Shown here: in pieces, positions 5,525 through 10,447 of the stretch | Layout: the number at the start of each line of letters is the position of its first letter | How positions within the stretch are numbered: the stretch's first letter is position 1 | Assembly: GCA_934438135.1 (NCBI GenBank) | Contig: CAKSBP010000075.1 | Coordinates: 1 to 10,447 of the forward strand | Direction of reading: 5' to 3' | Source: an uncultured Clostridium sp. | GTDB lineage: Bacteria; Bacillota; Clostridia; Lachnospirales; Lachnospiraceae | DNA: 10,447 nt | The notes under the pieces: model-generated | Told to the model about the DNA's origin: nothing | Database searches by the model: none | Seen by the model: the letters and a program-made list of their open reading frames with translations, nothing else | Program-made: the position numbers and the translations under genes

Positions 5525-6361
5525 ATGGAACGTTATCAGGAAATTGAACGAAGTATTATCAAACGTTTTCGAAAGGAAATCTGGAGAAAATTTATTTCTG
5601 GAATCAATGATTATGATATGATTCAGGAGGGGGACAAGATTGCAGTTTGTATTTCCGGTGGAAAGGATTCTATGCTTCTTGCAAAATGTATGCAGGAAGT
5701 ACAGCGTCACGGAAAACTGCATTTTGATTTGGAATTTATCGTTATGGATCCAGGATACAATCCAGAAAACCGTCAGAAAATCATCGACAATGCAAAAATT
5801 ATGAACATTCCAATTCATATTTTTGATACTGAAATTTTCAGCATTGTAACTGACGTAAAGGATTCCCCATGCTATCTGTGTGCTAGAATGAGACGTGGTT
5901 ATCTATACAAAAATGCACAGGATTTAGGCTGCAATAAAATTGCTCTTGGCCATCACTTTGATGATGTTATTGAAACAACTCTGATGAGCATTCTTTACAG
6001 CGGTCAGTTTAAGACCATGATGCCAAAGCTTCATAGTTCAAACTTTGAAGGCATGGAGCTGATTCGTCCGCTCTATCTGGTAAAGGAAGCAGATATTATT
6101 GCATGGTGCCGCTATAATAACCTAAAGTTTTTACAGTGTGCCTGCCGTTTTACCGAAGCATTGGAATTAGAAGGTGGAACTGTTGAGTCTAAGCGTAAGG
6201 AAATGAAAGAATTAATCAATGAATTTCGCAAAAAAAGTCCTGGCATTGATAAAAATATTTTCCAGAGTGCGCATAACGTCAATTTAAATACTGTCATTGG
6301 ATATCAGTATAACGGTGACAAGCATGCGTTTCTTGACATGTATCCGGAACTTCGAGGATAG
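5525..6361 (+). CDS. ttcA: TtcA-family tRNA thiolation PP-loop ATPase
   Basis: A 278-residue N-type ATP pyrophosphatase of the TtcA/TtuA group. These enzymes adenylate a tRNA base and replace its oxygen with sulfur using a [4Fe-4S] cluster; E. coli TtcA makes 2-thiocytidine 32. Seen: PP-loop SGGKDS (44-49), CYLC (C116, C119) before the typical RMRRGYLY, the LGHHFDD motif (141-147), and C205/C207 in LQCACRF. These positions match the three cluster-binding cysteines of TtcA (CxxC plus a downstream Cys). AGGAGG five bases before the ATG supports the start. It overlaps the base of its own terminator hairpin. Whether the product in this organism is s2C32 or another thiolated base cannot be told from sequence, because clostridial homologues are largely untested. 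An iron-sulfur cluster would make it dependent on iron supply. Confidence 0.85.
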   Translation: MERYQEIERSIIKRFRKEIWRKFISGINDYDMIQEGDKIAVCISGGKDSMLLAKCMQEVQRHGKLHFDLEFIVMDPGYNPENRQKIIDNAKIMNIPIHIFDTEIFSIVTDVKDSPCYLCARMRRGYLYKNAQDLGCNKIALGHHFDDVIETTLMSILYSGQFKTMMPKLHSSNFEGMELIRPLYLVKEADIIAWCRYNNLKFLQCACRFTEALELEGGTVESKRKEMKELINEFRKKSPGIDKNIFQSAHNVNLNTVIGYQYNGDKHAFLDMYPELRG

Positions 6362-6400
6362 GAAAGCAGGCTGGTCTGCTTTTTCTATCTGCGAAGTTCC
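6346..6400 (+). terminator. Terminator hairpin overlapping the ttcA stop
   Basis: The core AAAGCAG (6363-6369) with CTGCTTT (6376-6382) has a six-base loop and a short T-run to 6384, beginning two bases after the ttcA stop. Outer arms GGAACTTCG (6346-6354) and CGAAGTTCC (6392-6400) are perfect 9-bp complements. The bases between pair imperfectly. The whole 55-base unit can therefore fold as one long hairpin that includes the last codons and the stop of ttcA. The core could also act for the convergent GH3 gene, but it lacks a T-run on that strand. Confidence 0.65.
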
Positions 6401-6449
6401 TATAAGCTGCTGTTGATAGTTAGTGCTCTTTTATATAATTCATTTTGCT

Positions 6450-8678
6450 CTACTCTAATATGAATTTTCCGTCTTTTAACCAGATTTTCTGATATTCTTC
6501 TATGCTGCTGTCTTTACCGATAAAGATATGAAATTCTCCGTCTTCGCTTTCCCATTTCTTTTGTCTGGTATAGAATTCGAGCATTTTTTTATTGATGACA
6601 AATCTTATTATCTTAGACTGTTCTGGTTCCAGTGTTACTTTTTCAAACCCCTTTAATTCTTTTACCGGTCTTACAATGCTTCCTGTAACATCTCTTACAT
6701 AAAGCTGAACTGTTTCGGTGCCGGTTCTGCTTCCTGTGTTCGTAACTGCTATGGAAGCACATATAGTATTGTCCGGCTGTATCAACAACTGTAAATCTGA
6801 ATAAGAAAAGCTTGTATAAGTAAGACCATAGCCAAATGGGAACAGTGGCTGATTCGGAACATCTAAATATCTGGAAACTCTCTTAAGCATCTTATTTTCT
6901 TTTCCATATGGTCTTCCAGTGAAGAATTCTTTGTAGGTCATTGGAAGCTGTCCTACACATTCTGGCAGGCTCATACTCAGTCTTCCGCCTGGCTCACTCT
7001 TTCCATACAATACATCTGCAATGGCATTTCCACTCTCTGTTCCTGGGAACCAGACAACCATAACAGCTTTTGCAAGTTTCACAACCTCTTTCAGTTCCAA
7101 AGGACGTCCACAAAATACAACTACTGTTACATTGTCATTTACTTTGCACACTTCACGAAGCAGATTCATCTGCACGTCTGGAAGAATCAGTTTTCCACGG
7201 CTTCCACCTTCGCCGGACTGCTCCTTATGTTCCCCTAAAGTCAGCACAACCTTGGATGCATGTTTTGCAAGTTCTATGGCATCCTTTAAAAGTTCTTCGT
7301 TATTCTCTCCTTTTTCCAACGCTAGATTTTTATCTTCCGCTTCTGGAATTACGGTCTCTGGATCCAGCATCGTACATCCCTTTGCAAATGCTGTATAGCT
7401 TTTTCCCATAGCATTTAAAATGCCCTCACGTATCGTTACGTTAATATCCTCATCAGAAAAAATTGACCATGCACCAGTAACGCTCTTGGCATCTACATAT
7501 GGTCCAATAAATGCAATCTGCTCATCCGCAAGATTTAACGGAAGCATAGAATCTTCATTTTTTAATAAAACAAATGTTTCTGCTGCTGCCTTTCTCGCTG
7601 TTTTTCGAAATTCCAGGCAGCGGATAATACGTTCCTCTTCCAAAACATCTGCATCTTTATATGGATTTTCAAATAGTCCAAGTTTATTTTTAAGAACAAG
7701 AATACGATAAACAGCCCTATCCACTGCCTCTTTTATTTCTGGATATTCTTCTAAAAGACTGGCAAGTTCCTTCAGATAACAGCCCGACATCATTTCAATA
7801 TCTACTCCAGCACGAACAGCAAGTTCTGCTGCTTCTTTTTTAGATGAAGCAATTCCATGATTTAACAATTCTTCTACTGCACACCAATCAGAAATAATAA
7901 CTCCATCAAATCCCATCTGTTTTCTTAAAATATCTTCCAGAAGTTTCTGATTTGCAGTAGATGGAATACCATCCAGTGTGTTAAAAGATGTCATCACTAA
8001 AAGTGCACCTGCATGGACAGCCGCTTCGTATGCGGGAAGATAGTCATTGAAAAAACTACTGTCAGATAATTCAACTGTATTGTAATCCCTTCCTGCATTT
8101 GGGGCACCATAGCCGGCAAAATGTTTCACACAGGCTCCGATTCTTCCTTTTTTCTTCACATCATCCCCCTGGTATCCTTTTACCATTGCTTCGGCCATTA
8201 AACTATTTAAATATGTATCTTCTCCTGTCGATTCCATTACACGTCCCCAACGGGCATCCCTTACCAAATCCGCCATCGGTGAGAATGTAATATGTATTCC
8301 TGCTGCTGCACTTTCCCTGGCAGCAATCTCCGCTCCCTTTTCTACCATACCAGGATTAAACGAACATCCCTGTGCAAGTGGAATTGGAAAAACTGTTTTG
8401 TATCCATTAATAATGTCAGCCATAAATAATAGTGGAATATGGTGTGGCTGCTTCTCCATATATTCCTTCTGAAGTTTCTTCAATGTATCTGCTCCCGTTA
8501 AACTAAGAACAGAACCTGCCTTCCAAACATCTTCTTCTGTAATCCCTAATTCTACCAGTGGTCCCGTCAGCAGATTTTTTCCATCTTCATAAAAATTTCC
8601 CGCAAGCTGAAGCATCTGTCCGACTTTTTCTTCCAGCGACATACTGTTGAGTAATTCTCTTAACTTTTCCTCTGTCAT
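6450..8678 (-). CDS. Glycoside hydrolase family 3, beta-glucosidase type
   Basis: A 742-residue family 3 glycoside hydrolase. It probably cleaves terminal beta-linked sugars from oligosaccharides in the cytoplasm, as no signal peptide is present. The N-terminal TIM-barrel domain carries substrate-binding D88 (MADIINGYKTVFPIP), R146 (ARWGRVMESTGED), K185-H186 (KHFAGYG) and the nucleophile D264 in GVIISDW. The second alpha/beta domain (about 355-575) has SGEGGSR, with E490 the likely acid/base. A fibronectin-III-like C-terminal domain (about 640-725) follows the FPFGYGLTYTSF motif. Order and length are typical of BglX-like enzymes. The frame extends to 8732, but the ATG at 8678 has GAGGTGG five bases upstream and begins with MTEEKLRELLNSMSLEEKVGQML, the normal GH3 start. 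Exact sugar specificity (glucose or xylose, for example) cannot be read off. No transporter or regulator gene lies beside it. Confidence 0.94.
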   Translation of the reverse strand: MTEEKLRELLNSMSLEEKVGQMLQLAGNFYEDGKNLLTGPLVELGITEEDVWKAGSVLSLTGADTLKKLQKEYMEKQPHHIPLLFMADIINGYKTVFPIPLAQGCSFNPGMVEKGAEIAARESAAAGIHITFSPMADLVRDARWGRVMESTGEDTYLNSLMAEAMVKGYQGDDVKKKGRIGACVKHFAGYGAPNAGRDYNTVELSDSSFFNDYLPAYEAAVHAGALLVMTSFNTLDGIPSTANQKLLEDILRKQMGFDGVIISDWCAVEELLNHGIASSKKEAAELAVRAGVDIEMMSGCYLKELASLLEEYPEIKEAVDRAVYRILVLKNKLGLFENPYKDADVLEEERIIRCLEFRKTARKAAAETFVLLKNEDSMLPLNLADEQIAFIGPYVDAKSVTGAWSIFSDEDINVTIREGILNAMGKSYTAFAKGCTMLDPETVIPEAEDKNLALEKGENNEELLKDAIELAKHASKVVLTLGEHKEQSGEGGSRGKLILPDVQMNLLREVCKVNDNVTVVVFCGRPLELKEVVKLAKAVMVVWFPGTESGNAIADVLYGKSEPGGRLSMSLPECVGQLPMTYKEFFTGRPYGKENKMLKRVSRYLDVPNQPLFPFGYGLTYTSFSYSDLQLLIQPDNTICASIAVTNTGSRTGTETVQLYVRDVTGSIVRPVKELKGFEKVTLEPEQSKIIRFVINKKMLEFYTRQKKWESEDGEFHIFIGKDSSIEEYQKIWLKDGKFILE

Positions 8679-8739
8679 TGTTTCCACCTCTATCCTTTCG
8701 TAAACAAGCTGTAATCCGAATGCTCTTTTCACTAATACG

Positions 8740-8786
8740 ATTATATCATTATACTTTTCATTTCTTCTTCGTCATATTAAAATATG
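8740..8786 (-). promoter_or_regulatory. Promoter and palindrome upstream of the GH3 gene
   Basis: On the minus strand ATGACG (8775-8770), 16 bases, then TATAAT (8753-8748) form a moderate promoter. A second TATAAT is at 8745-8740. The inverted repeat CATATT-TT-AATATG (8786-8773) overlaps the -35 and could be an operator, though an AT-rich chance palindrome is possible. I found no catabolite-responsive element match here. Confidence 0.45.
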
Positions 8787-8979
8787 CTCATCCGCACCGC
8801 CTCCGCTTTATTTTTTAATATAAATTCCTCACAAACCCTGATAAGGTATAAAATGAGGAAAAGAAAATCTCATAACACAGTATAACATAAAATAACAATG
8901 ACATGGTGAATTGATTGAAAAAGTATGCACGTTTGTACCTTCGGTCATATCAGCCATATACAAGCTATTGTATATATCT
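8787..8979. other. Gene-free stretch between the GH3 gene and the redox operon
   Basis: No credible gene is seen; the one minus-strand frame through here starts inside the terminator hairpin and has no ribosome binding site. Two inverted repeats stand out. TTCCTCA (8825-8831) pairs with TGAGGAA (8854-8860), and ATATACAA (8956-8963) pairs with TTGTATAT (8968-8975) across four bases. Their role is unknown. Confidence 0.5.
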
Positions 8980-9016
8980 GAAAAATAGTAAAGTGGCTTC
9001 CAATTAACGGAAGCCA
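8980..9016 (-). terminator. Terminator of the redox operon
   Basis: On the minus strand TGGCTTCC (9016-9009) pairs perfectly with GGAAGCCA (9001-8994) across a seven-base loop, nine bases after the reductase stop. The tail is T-rich but interrupted (CTTTACTATTTTTC), so it is a moderate intrinsic terminator. Confidence 0.72.
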
Positions 9017-9025
9017 TCTGCTCAA

Positions 9026-9658
9026 CTATCTTATAAAATTTGTAAAAATGTTTTCTTCTACATTTGGCATTTTAATTCCCATTTTCATTGCCATATTCTT
9101 GCAATGAATGAAAAATGCCATATTATTTCCTAAAATCCGCATTGTCTGCAATCCTTCCAGATCTTGCTTTACCTCATCCGGATTAGTTCCATGCACCATA
9201 TTCCAATATTTTGAAGTAATAATTGGCATCTGCATCAGTCCGAAATATTTATTAACCTGATCCCATGTTGCTGTCGTTCCAGATCTTCTGGCAGACATTA
9301 CTACCGCTGCGGGTTTTAAATAAAATCTTTTTCCATTTCCATTAAGATCAGCATAAAACGCTCTATCCATAAAAGAAGTAACGGCTCCCGATGCACCGCT
9401 GAAATGTACTGGGGTGCCGAATACGAATCCTTCATAAGCTCCTGCAATATCAAGAAACTCATTCACCGCATCATCTAATATGCATTTATTATTATCTTTG
9501 CACTTCTTACATGCTATGCAGCCTGAAAGTCCCTTATTCCCAATCCAGAAAATATCTGTATCTATTCCATTCTCATTTAGTGCTTTTGACACTTCACATA
9601 AGGCAGTATAGGTACAGCCTTCTTTATGTGGGCTACCATTTACCAATAATACTTTCAT
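9026..9658 (-). CDS. Flavodoxin-fold NAD(P)H-dependent reductase, iron-sulfur flavoprotein-like
   Basis: A 210-residue cytoplasmic flavoprotein of the NADPH-dependent FMN reductase/flavodoxin superfamily. The first beta strand and FMN phosphate loop are visible as MKVLLVNGSPHKEG (1-14), and the second FMN loop as FGTPVHFSGASGAVTSFMDR (80-99). Between them sits C47-x2-C50-x2-C53-x5-C59, the compact spacing of iron-sulfur flavoproteins such as Methanosarcina Isf, which hold a 4Fe-4S cluster near FMN. It may therefore pass electrons between FMN and a cluster, but substrate and partners are unknown. The ATG at 9658 is preferred over one at 9664, because AAGGA sits seven bases before 9658 and only two or so before 9664. 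It follows the flavodoxin-domain lipoprotein gene by 28 bases on the same strand and is probably co-transcribed. Confidence 0.85.
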   Translation of the reverse strand: MKVLLVNGSPHKEGCTYTALCEVSKALNENGIDTDIFWIGNKGLSGCIACKKCKDNNKCILDDAVNEFLDIAGAYEGFVFGTPVHFSGASGAVTSFMDRAFYADLNGNGKRFYLKPAAVVMSARRSGTTATWDQVNKYFGLMQMPIITSKYWNMVHGTNPDEVKQDLEGLQTMRILGNNMAFFIHCKNMAMKMGIKMPNVEENIFTNFIR

Positions 9659-9686
9659 TTGCATTTCCTTTCCGATTTTAATTGTT

Positions 9687-10352
9687 CTATTTATTCAAAT
9701 TTAAGGATTCCACCCATTGCTGTATGTCAGAATCTGAAACTCCCGAACGAAATCTCTGCCCTTTCTGCCATTCTCCAGTACCCGCCATCTCTTCCAAAAG
9801 ATTTCCACTGTTGCCAAGATCTGATGATGCAGAAGTACAGAATGGTATAACTGTCTTTCCCGAGAAGTCATTTCCTTTTACAAAGTTATCAACAGGCCAT
9901 GCTGCAATTCCCCACCAGATAGGATAACCAATAAACACTGTATCATAAGAATCCCAATTTTCCGGAACAACACTTGTAAGTTCAACATTTCTAAGACTTT
10001 CATCATCATGTTCCTTTGATACACGACTATTATTATTTGTCCAATCCAAGTCATCATTTGAATATGATTCAAGCGGGGTAATCTCAAACAAATCTGCATC
10101 CAGTGTCTCTGCAATAGTCTTTGCTACAGCCTCTGTCATTCCACTAGCAGAATAATATACAATCAATATTTTTCCATTCGCATCAGCTTCTAATGTTTCC
10201 TTTGTTTCTGCCACACCTTCTGCTGCATCAACTGTTTCCTTCTTCGTACTATTATTTTTGCTGTTATCAGTGGTATTTGAACCGCATCCTGCAAGCAGCC
10301 CTACTGCCATTATAAAAATTGCAAGTATACAGACTAATTTTTTTACTTTCAT
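9687..10352 (-). CDS. Flavodoxin-domain lipoprotein
   Basis: A 221-residue protein. The N-terminus is a lipoprotein signal: basic MKVKK, a hydrophobic core (6-20) and lipobox LLAGC with C23 as the lipidated residue. A low-complexity Ser/Thr/Asn/Lys/Glu linker (24-58) follows. From about 60 comes a flavodoxin domain of the Flavodoxin_4 kind: KILIVYYSASGMTEAVAKTIAE (61-82) with the S68-A-S-G-M-T73 phosphate loop, YDTVFIGYPIWWGIAAWPVDNF (136-157) and FSGKTVIPFCTSASSDLGNS (163-182). It should sit on the outer face of the cytoplasmic membrane and bind FMN, perhaps passing electrons outside the cell; the role is not established. The frame runs to 10379, but AAGGA six bases before the ATG at 10352 and the start of the signal peptide settle the start. 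A flavoprotein reductase gene follows 28 bases downstream. Confidence 0.88.
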   Translation of the reverse strand: MKVKKLVCILAIFIMAVGLLAGCGSNTTDNSKNNSTKKETVDAAEGVAETKETLEADANGKILIVYYSASGMTEAVAKTIAETLDADLFEITPLESYSNDDLDWTNNNSRVSKEHDDESLRNVELTSVVPENWDSYDTVFIGYPIWWGIAAWPVDNFVKGNDFSGKTVIPFCTSASSDLGNSGNLLEEMAGTGEWQKGQRFRSGVSDSDIQQWVESLNLNK

Positions 10353-10372
10353 TTGCCATCCTTTCTGATTCC

Positions 10373-10447
10373 TTACCAATTCTTCTTTTCTTTTGTACTG
10401 TCATGCTGATTCTTCCGTTCTTCCACCATATTAACAAACCATTCCAC
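10373..10447 (-). CDS. C-terminal end of an unidentified upstream gene (partial)
   Basis: From the window edge a minus-strand frame reads VEWFVNMVEERK..., then a Lys-rich tail ending KEKKNW and TAA at 10375-10373. It stops 20 bases before the lipoprotein ATG, with that gene's ribosome binding site between them, which is normal operon spacing. A charged, Lys-rich tail is plausible for a real C-terminus. Only 24 residues are visible and another frame is also open here, so I cannot name a family. Confidence 0.4.
   Translation of the reverse strand: MEWFVNMVEERKNQHDSTKEKKNW

Noticed and set aside
8679..8732. Eighteen extra N-terminal residues on the GH3 enzyme
   Set aside because: They match no GH3 start and overlap the GAGGTGG site that serves the ATG at 8678.
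8829..9017. Minus-strand 62-residue open frame in the gene-free gap
   Set aside because: It starts inside the terminator hairpin of the reductase gene, has no ribosome binding site, and its composition does not look like a protein.

Overview
The window looks like chromosome from an anaerobic Bacillota, most likely a Lachnospiraceae-type gut clostridium. The reasons are low GC content, strong AAGGAGG-type ribosome binding sites, T-tailed hairpin terminators, a DtxR-type regulator without the SH3 domain, a FeoA-FeoA-FeoB-Cys-rich iron operon and a signal-peptide-II lipoprotein with a flavodoxin domain. I see no phage, transposon, CRISPR array, rRNA or tRNA. This is ordinary core and metabolic chromosome, and its most informative content is regulatory.

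Region 1 (1-3810) is ferrous iron uptake. A minus-strand operon runs feoA1, feoA2, feoB and then a 48-residue Cys/His-rich single-span membrane protein, ending in a strong terminator. A divergent plus-strand gene encodes a DtxR-family metal-dependent repressor. The 203-base gap between them holds a near-consensus sigma-A promoter for feo. Its -10 is buried in a DtxR/IdeR-type palindrome, and Fur-box-like palindromes lie on both sides. A weaker DtxR-type palindrome precedes feoB.

Region 2 (3754-4680) is a single EcsC-family gene on the minus strand with its own promoter. It converges on the repressor gene at a shared bidirectional terminator.

Region 3 (4690-6400) is a plus-strand two-gene operon for tRNA modification: a TcdA-type t6A dehydratase followed by a TtcA-type PP-loop thiolase. 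It begins with a leader hairpin and ends in a terminator hairpin whose base reaches into the last codons of ttcA.

Region 4 (6450-8790) is a cytoplasmic family 3 glycoside hydrolase (beta-glucosidase type) on the minus strand with its own promoter.

Region 5 (8980-10447) is a minus-strand redox operon: the tail of an unidentified upstream gene, a flavodoxin-domain lipoprotein, and a flavodoxin-fold reductase with a compact four-cysteine motif like that of iron-sulfur flavoproteins. Several start codons were moved downstream from the longest open frame because the ribosome binding site fits only the internal ATG: feoB, the EcsC gene, the GH3 gene, the reductase and the lipoprotein.
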